64,000 nt of DNA. Source: Polytrichum commune. Lineage: Eukaryota > Streptophyta > Polytrichopsida > Polytrichales > Polytrichaceae. Below are positions 20,363 to 30,700 of the stretch, in pieces. Positions within the stretch are counted from its first letter, which is position 1; every line of letters begins with the position of its first letter. Under the pieces are notes generated by a model. It was not told the DNA's origin, ran no database searches, and saw nothing but the letters and a program-made list of their open reading frames with translations. Made by a program: the position numbers and the translations under genes. The DNA is taken from NCBI GenBank assembly GCA_950295325.1, contig OX485803.1, forward strand, positions 7,130,001 through 7,194,000. Reading direction: 5' to 3'.

Positions 20363-20586
20363 CAGTGATCGGGGAGGTTTTTGGGCATAATCGATCGGTT
20401 GAGATCCTACTAGTGTTTGCAAGTCCAACCGGTTGGTTACATGTTCACATCCTCCGGTTTCCCCTATATGAAATCGGGGTATATTCTGTAGATTCCTCTA
20501 AAGTGATCGGATATTTTCCTGCAGTCTTGATGAACTTCAACCGGTTATTTCATCTGTTTCTAACTGCCCGTTCTCCCCGATCATAG
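20363..20586 (+). mobile_element. AACCGGTT MITE copy 20, with perfect target duplication
   Basis: CAGTGATCGGGGAGGTTTTT to TTCTCCCCGATCATAG, 224 bp, bracketed by GCTCTGTG (20355-20362 and 20587-20594). Confidence 0.94.
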
Positions 20587-20889
20587 GCTCTGTGAGAGAA
20601 GCTGGCCCATTGTACACGACACTTTGTCCACACAATTGAAGGAGGGTCTACACTAACTTTGTAACTCGCGGAGGACCAGAAATTATCACACACATGAGCG
20701 CCATGCACATGATCATCATCCCCCAAAGAATATCGCACAAGTAGTACTCTTCGTTGGTGATTATATTAGAAAGAAAGAAAAAAAGGGGGTCCTTACAACA
20801 TGTGGTTGCGCAATCCACTGCCGAATTTAATACACCTTTCGAGGGGCTCGCAAGGACCAGGTGTCCTGCAAACCATCCCAATTTCCAGC

Positions 20890-21093
20890 CAGTGTCCCGA
20901 GAGAGAGAGACAGACAGATTTTTGGGCATAATTGGTGAAAATCCTAGTGTCTAATAACCAGTTACCTGTTGTGATTTTCGGACCTTCTGCAAGGATTCGA
21001 GGTATATTCCATAGATTCCTCTAAAAAGGATACGTAATTTTCCTGAAACTCTTATCATCTCATGTAACTAGCGGCCAGCTCTCCCCCATTCAA
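20890..21093 (+). mobile_element. AACCGGTT MITE copy 21 (diverged, same branch as copy 10)
   Basis: CAGTGTCCCGAGAGAGAG, then ATTTTTGGGCATAATTGG, ending CTCTCCCCCATTCAATT. Most AACCGGTT boxes are eroded. Confidence 0.68.
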
Positions 21094-21099
21094 TTCAAT

Positions 21100-22740
21100 G
21101 TTTCCAGCCGGAGTCTGATGGCTGGGAGTCAAGGTTAATGAGTGTGTGTGTGTGTGGGTTTACTGAATGAAAAGTGCGGTGGCCATGTGAACACACCACA
21201 CAGAATTGCGGCTGCTATGATGGCCTCTTCAGAGTACCTGAAAATTTGTGTACTAGGGAGGGAAGGCCACCCATATTTTGCTGATTACAGATTTCATCAG
21301 CCACCGTCAGCCCACTGAAGGAATCATCTGACCTGGGTGATTTAATCCTTGAATCAAATTAGGACTTCCTTGAATTACTTCAGCTGGCAGAATGTAGGGC
21401 TCTTACCGAAAGGTAGGGAGATCTTCTGAACAACAGGGGGCTAACGGGCTCCAATTCATGTTGGTGACAAACACCAACGTCACTTTAAGCTTCTAAGTTC
21501 CTTTCCGCAGAAGGTTGTAGGCTCACAAAGGACGTTGTTGTTGTTTTTTTTTTTTGGGGGGGGGGGGGGTCTCCAAAATTGAAAAGAACTAGATCACTAT
21601 ATTCGTTAATTTGGGACTTTTTTCGGCATTTGAGACAGTTACAAATATAATAACATGGATAAAATCACACAGATATTGGAGAATGTTGTAAGATGCAAAT
21701 ATTTTGAAGTGGGTGTTCATATCAAGAACCCAATTAAGAACTCATATCAAGATGGTTTGGGTAGGACAACCCAAACATTAGACCATGTTGTTGTGGTCCA
21801 TATATTAATTTGAGACAAGAGTAAGTCTCATATGAACGAATGATAATTCCATAATGATAATTTAATATGTAAAATATTAACGATTAATTAAACCTGTCAT
21901 GTAATTTAAACCTTCCCATTGGACGTGCACAAAAGGGGTATTATTTAGAACACGCATGTACAAAATGTACGTACAAGAGACATATTGCTATTAAGCAGGA
22001 AGTAGATGTACATGAGGCTGGAGACAAGGCTATAGAAAAATATATGTAAAGTATGGGTTTACGCGTTAACGCGTTCAAGTCAGACATGGACCAAGAATCA
22101 AGCGTTTTTTCATCCACTAAGTAACTAAAAATCCATGATTAAATATTATACATATAATAGGGCCACACTTTTTCATTTTTAAACATTTGTACACATATTA
22201 TATACAATTTTTGTATTTGTTTCTCGACCCTTGTGTACGTATGGAAGTGTATTTTGAAGCAATGAGATTTGTAAGTATATTGCTTGAGTTTAGCAAAAAT
22301 AAAATGTATACATGGGGGTTTTAATAAGGGGCATGCATGCACGTGATTCTTGGTTTTAATGAAGAGTGCACTCCCCGAGAGTTAATTAGTTTGAATGTGA
22401 ATAAAAACTTTGTGAAAGCAAAAGGTATTAACCAAAATATTATAGAATTTAACATATAAAAACAACTCACTAATTTTAGTTCCATGTAAGAATGACAAGG
22501 ACCCTGTCACAAAAAATATAACCTCAGTGCTACTGGGGGTTTTGTAATATTTGTGACTTCCAAGTTAATGACATGTTTTATTGACGGTTTCCCTTTGAAA
22601 ATGAAATCCCAATCAAATGCTTATTTACTCAATGGAAGTGAACATATACATTGGATTGTGGACCTTGAAGGTGAAGTGCACTCAACATAGGATTTGTGGA
22701 TAAGTGGCCTTCAAGAAAGCAAGGGCAATAGTTTTCGAAG
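21100..22740. other. AT-rich stretch without recognisable gene
   Basis: Contains a T-run/G-run at about 21546-21571 and the isolated GTGCACTCCCCGAG terminus near 22367-22380. No coding frame above background. Confidence 0.4.
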
Positions 22741-22852
22741 TCGGACGGAGCCAGGAAACCTGGATTTTCTAGACGGACGGCTATCCTTGCCCGAATCTAC
22801 CTCCCACGAACGAAATGTTCGGGGTTGTTTAGCGTCCGCCGTTCCTCGTCTC

Positions 22853-23988
22853 TAACTCCCAAACATAGTTGGGACAGGGCCGCCTTGCCAGGGGGGCGGG
22901 GCAGGGTGTTTTTTTTGGTTGCCTGCCCGAATGTAGACATCTTCCGATTTTGCTTTGATTCATTTGGTGTATATTCTATACATTCCTCAAATTATTGGTA
23001 AATGCCCTTAAGTCTTGAACTTCAACATGTTATTTCTCGAGCTCAACCAGTTCATTTGCAAGTGATCTGTAAATTTCCCTTAATCTTTAATTTCAACCGG
23101 TTAATTCTTGATCTCAACCAATTATTTCTTGAACTGCAACTGAAACCAACTGCAACTCGTTGAGATAAATAAGTGGTTGAGATCAAGAATTAACCGGTTG
23201 AAGTTAAAGATTAAGGGAAATTTACAGATCAGTTGCAAATGAACTGGTTGAGATCGAGAAATAACCTATTGAAGTTCAAGACTTAGGGCCGCTTTACACA
23301 AGGAGTCAAGGCCGTTTTGAAGCCAAATCCTTGTTCCCCATTGGTTGAAATTATGAAATCAGCCCCAAGGCCTTTACACAAGGAGTCGAGACCGAAAGTC
23401 GGAAAATTATTTTAATGTTTAAAAGACAAGATCTGACACGGCCCCAACTCCAAGAATTGGGTCCGCCGAGAATGGAAGGCCAATTCGTTGTCTTGGGGCC
23501 ATTTTCAAATTTCAATAAAATATGATTTTTTCATTAAAGTATTATTTTGACAAGAGATCGGCACCGGAGGATGGATTAGAAATTTGAACGGCTCTCCTTG
23601 GTCCACTCTTTCTTTAGCTTCTTCTCTTCTCATCATTCTCTATCTCTCTCTATCTTTATACAACGGCCTTGACTCATTGCCCCCAAGGCCTTTACACACA
23701 AGAGTCTTGGCCCCGGTTACACTCTTATTAAAATGACCACTTGAGGCCGAACTTGGGACCATTAGGGGAGAAATTTTGGTTGAAACGGCCCCAACTTTTG
23801 ATGACCTCGACTCCTTGTGTAAAGCAGCCCTTAAGGACATTTACCAATCATTTGAGGAATGTATAGAATATACACCAAACGAATCAAAGCAAAATCGGAA
23901 GATGTCTACATTCGGCCAGGCAACTAAAAAAACACCTTGCCCTGCCCACCTGGCAGGGCGGCCCTCTCCCAACTCTGTTTGGGAATTA
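22853..23988. repeat. large palindrome, 276-bp arms, right arm interrupted
   Basis: The left arm 22853-23128 and right arm 23165-23988 are inverted copies around a 36-nt loop. Removing the 545-bp insertion and its 3-bp duplication leaves a right arm of exactly 276 bp. The outer arms share ACTCCCAAACA(T/G)AGTTGGGA and AATGTAGACATCTTCCGATT. The inner part is a decayed AACCGGTT MITE in both orientations. Confidence 0.85.
23286..23830. mobile_element. Tourist-like (PIF/Harbinger) MITE, 545 bp
   Basis: The left end GGGCCGCTTTACACAAGGAG and right end CTCCTTGTGTAAAGCAGCCC are inverted with one mismatch in the first 22 bases. A TTA duplication (23283-23285 and 23831-23833) brackets it. TTA duplications mark PIF/Harbinger elements. 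Similar CCTTTACACAAGGAGTC motifs are repeated inside. No ORF. Confidence 0.88.
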
Positions 23989-24365
23989 GGGGCCTGACGC
24001 ACATGGCCTGCCGCCTGGCCGCCAGGCGGGTGGTGGCGGTGCCATGTGGCGGCTCCGGGTTGGATGAAATAAGCGGTGGGGCCCGGCTAGCTAGAGGGTG
24101 GCGTGGCGGGGCCGCACATGGGCCTCCCACCAAGGCCCGCCACGCCTTCTCTTAGGTTTTTAATTATCTCTTAACCGCCCTATTTAGAAGGTCATTTCAC
24201 ACTTTAAAAGCTCCTTTCACACTCAAAAAAACTCCTTTCACATTAGCAAAAAATGGAACCGGTTCACTTCATCTCTCTCGCGAAGGGCCCTCACCTTATC
24301 CTTGGCTAGGAAGGTGTTTCTTGGGTGTTTTAGACTACATTTTTTGTTGCTAAAATTTTAGAGCT

Positions 24366-25676
24366 ATGGATAATCAACTTTTGCTAATTGTTTTTGCATT
24401 TTTGGTGGTTCTTATCACTTTCTCTCCACGTAGACCTCGATATGTACCACTTGTTACTCCGATTCATATGTTAGATGGATTTTGCTCCACCACACGTTTG
24501 TTGCCATTTCTTGCCGTGCTTGCTTGGAGACGGCGTTTTCCTCGTCGAATGTGGTGGATTGAACCTCGACAATATATCCACCACGATGTCGTAGAGGGGG
24601 ATGTATGACATACTTCTCCTCAGATGCGCGATTTGCGATATTGGCAGACGTACCGCATGGCATTTTTAAGTTTTGAAAGGTTAGTTCAAGAGTTGACACC
24701 TTTCTTACAAAGTGTTGCTGTAACATTTGTGAGGCCCCCTGTACCAGTTCGAAAGCAAATTAAGTTGGTACTTTATAAATTAGCTCATGGTATTTCATGT
24801 TCTAGGATGCACAATTTATATGGGTGTGGTGAGTCTACAATTAGAAAATATACGATTATCATTTGTCGTGTGTTAGCTTCTCGAGAGGGCATTTTTCATC
24901 ATTTTATCCACACACCTACTGGAGATAGACTTCAAAATATTATAGAAAATTTTAGAGACATTACTGGATTACCAAATATTGCTGGAGCAATAGATGGTAC
25001 ACATATCCCTTTGACATGTAGATCTTCTCGTCGTTATACACCTATGCCTTCAGATTTTTTCAACAGGAAAAAATTCCACAGTATTGTATTACAAGGTGTG
25101 TGCGATGCAGATAGGATATTTTGGAATGTGTGTGCAGGTCAACCAGGTGGAGTTCATGATGCTGGCCAAGTTGCTGTTTCCTCATTGCACACTCACATAA
25201 GTACAAGACGTATTTTGGCTGAACCCATTATACATTTGCGGAATATTAACATCCAGCCATACCTTATTGGAGACACATCATATCCAAGTAGACCTTATAT
25301 GCTTAAGAACTATAAACCTGCAAATCCGGCTATGGTGGACAAGATGAGGTTTGATTCTGCAGTGAATGGTGAGAGGGTGGTCATCGAGCAAACTTTTGGA
25401 TCATTGAAGAATCAATGGCGTATTCTAAAAGCTTTCAATATGTCAGTTGAGAAAGCTGCAGTTGTGACATTAGCTTGTTGTGTCTTGCACAATTACTGTG
25501 AAATTCAACATGAGCGTGTACCTGTGCCCGCGGATTTTAGAATTCAAAACGATCCGTATGTTGGGTTTCATGCTGGTAGGATGCGATTACCACGAGAAGG
25601 AGAAGCCGCCAAACTAGCTGGAGAGGAAATGCGAGATGTTTTATTTGCATCTTGGCTTGAGAGAAATCCAGAGTAG
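24366..25676 (+). pseudogene. PIF/Harbinger (HARBI1-like) DDE transposase with one in-frame stop
   Basis: One continuous frame of 437 codons broken only by TGA at 24606-24608. The upstream segment (MDNQLLL...RRRFPRRMWWIEPR) is the usual N-terminal region with a basic-aromatic motif. The downstream segment of 350 residues has the DDE core: AIDGTHIPL (first Asp), YLIGDTSYP (second Asp) and VIEQTFGSLKNQWRIL (Glu), plus the CVLHNYC ending typical of the family. The TGA could be a decayed CGA. A 21-nt GT...AG segment covers the stop but is too short for an intron. Terminal repeats were not identified. The element would bring its own Myb-like partner, a remnant of which lies at 25825-25990 on the opposite strand. 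Confidence 0.9.
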
Positions 25677-25824
25677 ATTTAATCGAATATACTATAGGTT
25701 GCACTTGTACGCACATAGTCTATATGTATTACCATTGTCTTGCAATAAAATTTTATTTCTTGCAAATGATTACACTTATACATGTATGGTAATCGCTACT
25801 CATGCAAACAACACAATATAATCC

Positions 25825-25990
25825 TACTCAACATCTGGAGACGGTTGGGTAGCTTCACGTATAACTACATCTGCAAAGAGGGCTGCTAATTTTTTATTTC
25901 CAGCTTGCTGAATCTTAAACATTTCTAACTCTATACATCGATTTTCCTGACGATCTAGCAAATTGTCCTTGTGCATCGATAATGCCCAAT
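25825..25990 (-). pseudogene. last exon of the Harbinger Myb/SANT-like partner (remnant)
   Basis: The minus strand is open from an AG acceptor near 25990 to a TAG near 25825, coding for a short tail that includes DNLLDRQENRCIELEM and KKLAALFAD. This is the usual acidic-helical C-terminus of Harbinger partner proteins. It converges tail to tail with the transposase, as in intact elements. Upstream exons with the Myb domain are absent, replaced by an AT-rich stretch and a TPR-like exon. Confidence 0.55.
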
Positions 25991-26150
25991 ACTATCAACT
26001 GTATATATCAACTTAGTCATAATATATTAATAATATTAATTGTTAATATATACACTAATACTTATCACTAAGTTGATATGAGCATATGCCTAAATTGTAA
26101 CAATCGTCTTATTGATCTTGCAACCGTGGTTTCGGGATAAATTCTAGCCC

Positions 26151-26830
26151 ACGATGTAATGTAAATCTTTTCTCAAACGAGTGAATGGCGCATCAACATT
26201 CACAAGCCAACGATGGAACTTATCAGGGAGTGCGCGGACGCCCAATGTCATGAGAGTTTGAGAGAGATCAAGCTCGGGGCACTGCATCCTTCGGGCTCGG
26301 CGAGCATATTCCAAAACTCCACTTTTGTCACCCATCAAATGTTTTAGGTAACTCATCTGAGTCAAGCACTCATAATCTTCCCCAAATGCCAATAATGCAG
26401 TAAACTCTTCCAGAGCCATATCATACTTGCCCATGAGCCTCCAAATCACGGCTCTTTCTTGTCGGTAAGCTTGCAACATTACTTCGTCGCACGATGTAAT
26501 GTAAATCTTTTCTCAAACGAGTGAATGGCGCATCAACATTCACAAGCCAACGATGGAACTTATCAGGGAGTGCGCGGACGCCCAATGTCATGAGAGTTCG
26601 AGAGAGATCAAGCTCGGGGCGCTGCATCCTTCGGGCTCGGCGAGCATATTCCAAAACTCCACTTTTGTCACCCATCAAATGTTTTAGGTAACTCATCTGA
26701 GTCAAGCACTCATAATCTTCCCCAAATGCCAATAATGCAGTAAACTCTTCCAGAGCCATATCATACTTGCCCATGAGCCTCCAAATCACGGCTCTTTCTT
26801 GTCGGTAAGCTTGCAACATTACTTCGTCGC
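26151..26830. repeat. 340-bp tandem duplication
   Basis: 26151-26490 and 26491-26830 are identical except for two visible substitutions (GAGTTT/GAGTTC and GGCACTG/GGCGCTG). The period is not a multiple of three, so the duplication shifts the reading frame of the TPR-like exon it lies in. Confidence 0.95.
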
Positions 26831-26935
26831 ACGAATATCCAAGTCTTTGAGCATATGCCATCATCCCTTCGATGCACTCTAAAGCCTTGTCATGGCTTCC
26901 CTCCATGGCTTGCGCAAACATCATATGACGCCTGA
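26421..26935 (-). pseudogene. TPR-like protein exon, disrupted by tandem duplication
   Basis: The minus-strand frame of about 167 codons contains helical repeats in TPR style (MGKYDMALEEFTALLAFGED and MGDKSGVLEYARRA). A good acceptor (GATGATTCAG/G) precedes it near 26936. A 340-bp tandem duplication repeats its second half and shifts the frame, so the C-terminal 20 residues of this frame are read from the duplication junction. The left copy (26144-26479) restarts the same peptide. No 5' exon was found. It lies next to the CHAT gene, whose family often carries TPRs, but the two frames are not connected by any visible splice path. Probably a broken separate gene. Confidence 0.6.
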
Positions 26936-27717
26936 ATCATCCAAACAACCGCAGTCGAACACATGGTTGTTAGAAAAGAAAATGGTCAGATCAACTTGGA
27001 GTTATTCGTACAGTCAACCAATGTTTCAATGAGATACCAGTCTTTTGATTTATAATATTTCTCTTTGTTTACTCTTATAGGTTGGTTATTAGATATGGAA
27101 GAGCTTGGTGATGAGCTCTTGTTAACTTTGGAAGAGCTTAGTGGACTTAAGAAAGTGAAGTTATAAATAGTTTTTTATCACGTAACTGATGGCCTTATCA
27201 ACTAAAATGAGCCAATTCGTCCGCTCAATTTAATGTAGGGAAAGTGGTGGGAATGTAAAGATGGTTAGTTGGTACAAGAGAAATACCCGTTGAGGATTCT
27301 TAAAATACAACTCAAGCATTCTAATACATCCACACATAGTTATAAAACCATGTAAAAAATCACATGAACTAAGTTCCCAATGCATGTTCCCAAGGTACGG
27401 ACTGTCTCATAATAGCCCAATTGGCTCATTTTAGTTGATAAGGCCAAAAGAACGAAGATGTTATGTTGTACCATGAATCTTAGTCACCTTTATCCTCTTT
27501 GAGCTGATTATAGAAATTTGGAGCTATTTAGAGCTGATTACAAATATTATAGAATGAGAATAGAGGCCGAAACTCTTGCTGCCTTTTCAAATAACTCTCT
27601 TATCTCATTCACTTCGTTGCAAAAGATGTGCTCAAAAGAGGACGATTCTGTTTTTTCCCCCAGAACTGCACACATCAAAAAAAATTACATACTTTAAAGT
27701 ATGTCGATAAGACAAAT
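26936..27717. other. intergenic, contains one TIR element
   Basis: Spacer between the TPR-like exon and the CHAT stop codon. It holds the 27190-27446 element and no coding frame above background. Confidence 0.5.
27190..27446. mobile_element. TIR element with 28-bp perfect inverted ends
   Basis: The left end TGGCCTTATCAACTAAAATG (continuing AGCCAATT) and its exact complement at 27419-27446 enclose an AT-rich centre. No target duplication could be set. Superfamily unassigned. Confidence 0.75.
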
Positions 27718-30700
27718 TCAGCGAGAGCCACACGCTTCATACCTGAAAGAAAACAATGCTTCAAGCCTGTTATTGGTCTCGAGAAAGTCCTCAACCCTCT
27801 TTATATCCTCCAAAGGTACCAACGTGTAAGCTTTCACCACATCTGATACGAATGAGGATTCAAAGCCCGAAGCGCTGCTTAAATACAGCATCCGTTCCAC
27901 AGCAAAGATGGCGTCATTGATGGCAGTTTTGTCAAGAGCACATATGTTGTCCGCTGATTCCAGGAGGGTGTTCATTTTTCCACAATCCGACACTTGCACC
28001 TTCGCAGTATCATTGAATAGCTCCTCGGGGAGAGTGACAGAAGGTAGACCCCAGACAACAAAGGAGCCCCATTGGAAAATATTCTGGGCACTGCCTAGTT
28101 TGGAGCAGCAGTCTGTACACTTCCGGACGTGAATCATGGCAGATTGGAGAGCGGAAGCCACGCCCTCCCCGCATTGCAGAAATTCATAAAATTTCTTCAT
28201 CAACACCGGTGACGCATAATCGTCAATTTTCCACTGGGACACAACTGCGGCTGGAACTCCTGCTATCATCAGCGCGCGAGGCAGGTTGACCTCACCATCA
28301 TAATAGTCCTGCAAAAAGAATTCAAGCAAACATGCTACGACTAATGAATGGTCCAAATTCCACGAACATGGAGACATGATCTGTTTTATCAGAATTTTTT
28401 TTGGAGATCAACGGAACAATGTGATTCACCTGTCCACGCGACGAATTACAGGCGCTAAGAACTGCCAGATGCGTCCGCCACTCGAAGCCACACCTGATGA
28501 TGTCTTCTGATGGAAGCATGTCCAGGTTTGAGGTACTCGTTCTCGGATGCTCGGTGCAGATATCTGCAGAAGGAAGACGTCGTCAAATGGAGCCTTCGTG
28601 GATATACTCGTTGTATTGGCGGTTTCCAGTACCATTGGCGGTTTTGTGCAAAACTTTCTAGAAGCAAATTTTAAGTGCATTTCAAACATTTTAAGCTTTT
28701 TCATGTTATTTTTTGTATCTTAAACATGATCTGTTATGTAAATGAAATAGGACATGTTAGTATTGTTGCATGAGTAGAGCAAAAATAATAACTTGGTGAA
28801 AGAGCTTACAACAGAATGGGTCTTTTCTCATTAGTCACTTCTCACTGATGAGTGTAATTGGTCACATAAGACAAAGTTGGTTTTTGTCTTATGTGACCAG
28901 TTGCACTCAATAAAGTGAGAAGTGACCAGTAAGAAAAGCCTCAATCTGCCGTAGTGGAGAGATAGCACTATTGGCAACATGAAAATCGCCAATATAAGGG
29001 ATTTATAACTGATCATCCTGGATGAAATTTGATTCTGGGGGTGTATTGATTAATCTCACCTGCTGTTTGAGGGGGGGCGAACCACAGAGAACCAGTCTTA
29101 TGCGACTTATTTTCACTCCAGAGGCCATGGACTCCCAAGTGCATTATTGCAAAGACATGTCTGTCTTTAGACAAGCTAGCCTCCTTCACCAGCTCCAGAA
29201 AATTTGCACGTGTGGCCTCATGTGCCTCAACTTTCTTGAGTCGACCTTGGAAACACTCACGAAGATGCATCAGCTCTGTCCCTGTTCCAGGAAGAAGGTC
29301 TGCAGCCTTAACATAGGCAGGGTTTCCGACGGCCAAGATACACTCTTGTTTCAATGGGCAGTTCCAGAGGTCATGTCGGCGGATGGCACAGTGCTGCAAA
29401 ACTCGTAAGGAGGGAGCAATCGAGATTCTGTGCAACTCAAAAAGATATTTCTTGGTCTTCACGTCTCGAAGTAAAGCAAATGGCACCCTGTATAGCATCT
29501 GCAAGCACACCTCTAAGAGGTGAATATTCAGCGTGTTGATTTGTCTTTGTTAACCTACAAGGCTGCTTACATAACACCTAGTCGACGCCGCCCAAGATTG
29601 AGCTGCGTTTCCTTGTAAGTCCATGGCATTATTTTAATTTCAGGTCAACAAGATGGAAATATCACGTACCTTGTCTGGCACAAAGATGACTGGGGCATAG
29701 GGGTCCCGGAGATGATATGAAGATTCTTCCCAGAAGGGTCTAATGAGTATATCATACAATTTCTCAAGAATCGAGTGCAACTTCGCCACAACGCAATTCT
29801 TATTGGACTTTTGCTGCCGCGGGATTATTTCGTAAAAGACGAATAGCAATTTATTCACTGTCTTGGGATCTGCCAACTTCTCCAAGTCTTCATCTGGCAA
29901 GTTCTTCAAGGCGTCGTCTGCCAAGTCTTCACCTGACAACATCTGCAACTTCTCTGAGTCATCAGGCAAGTTCTCTAAGTCTTCAGCCGTAAACCTAAAT
30001 GCTTCTCGGCAGGAAACACAGTATGGCCCATCGACACCCTCGTCCTGTGCAACAGTGTTTAAGCAACAGTCATGTCAAGTTCAAGTTATTCATGAAACTC
30101 AAGGCAGTAGACAGCATGGCATGTTTTGTCACTCCAATATGCCGGTTTCGAAATTGATTCCTCAGGCCTGGCTTAATAGGAATGATGTGAACTTATGTAC
30201 CTCAATTGTAAATGCCACATACATTTTCCCCAGGCTCACGTACTCGACAAACAAAGGCTTCGACCTTGGTTTGCAAGCTGCCCGGCACGAATAATTGATG
30301 GACAACATAGCCGCCTGAGAGGGAACAAAAGACAGGCATCCGTCGGTCATGTTAGACTGAACTTGGCTGAGGGTATGACTATAATTTGGCTAGAACTCGT
30401 CTCTAATTTCAACTTGGCGTGAATGTTGCCACTTTCCCAGATGATCACACATGAAAGAAATTTGCAACGTTCGCATGTTAAGCCTGTTCATTACTCGCTC
30501 GTTTCGATCTCTTCGCTTAAAGATTATTAAAAATACTGGAGTATATACTAATTGGGAAGACAGTTAATTACCTCTTCATCCTTGTCAAACTTGATCATTT
30601 CATCTTTCAGCGAACGTGGATAAATCGCATCTCCAAACTTTGTCATACTGTACCAAGGTCCAAGTTGGCTCAAAAGGGATCGGGTGCGACCTCTCTCTAC

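Noticed and set aside
24602-24623. 21-nt GT...AG segment covering the TGA in the Harbinger transposase, as an intron
   Set aside because: Far below a workable intron length; a nonsense mutation is simpler.
25990-26924. TPR-like exon as the 3' part of the CHAT gene
   Set aside because: The CHAT gene has its own stop at 27718, and no splice donor links them in frame.
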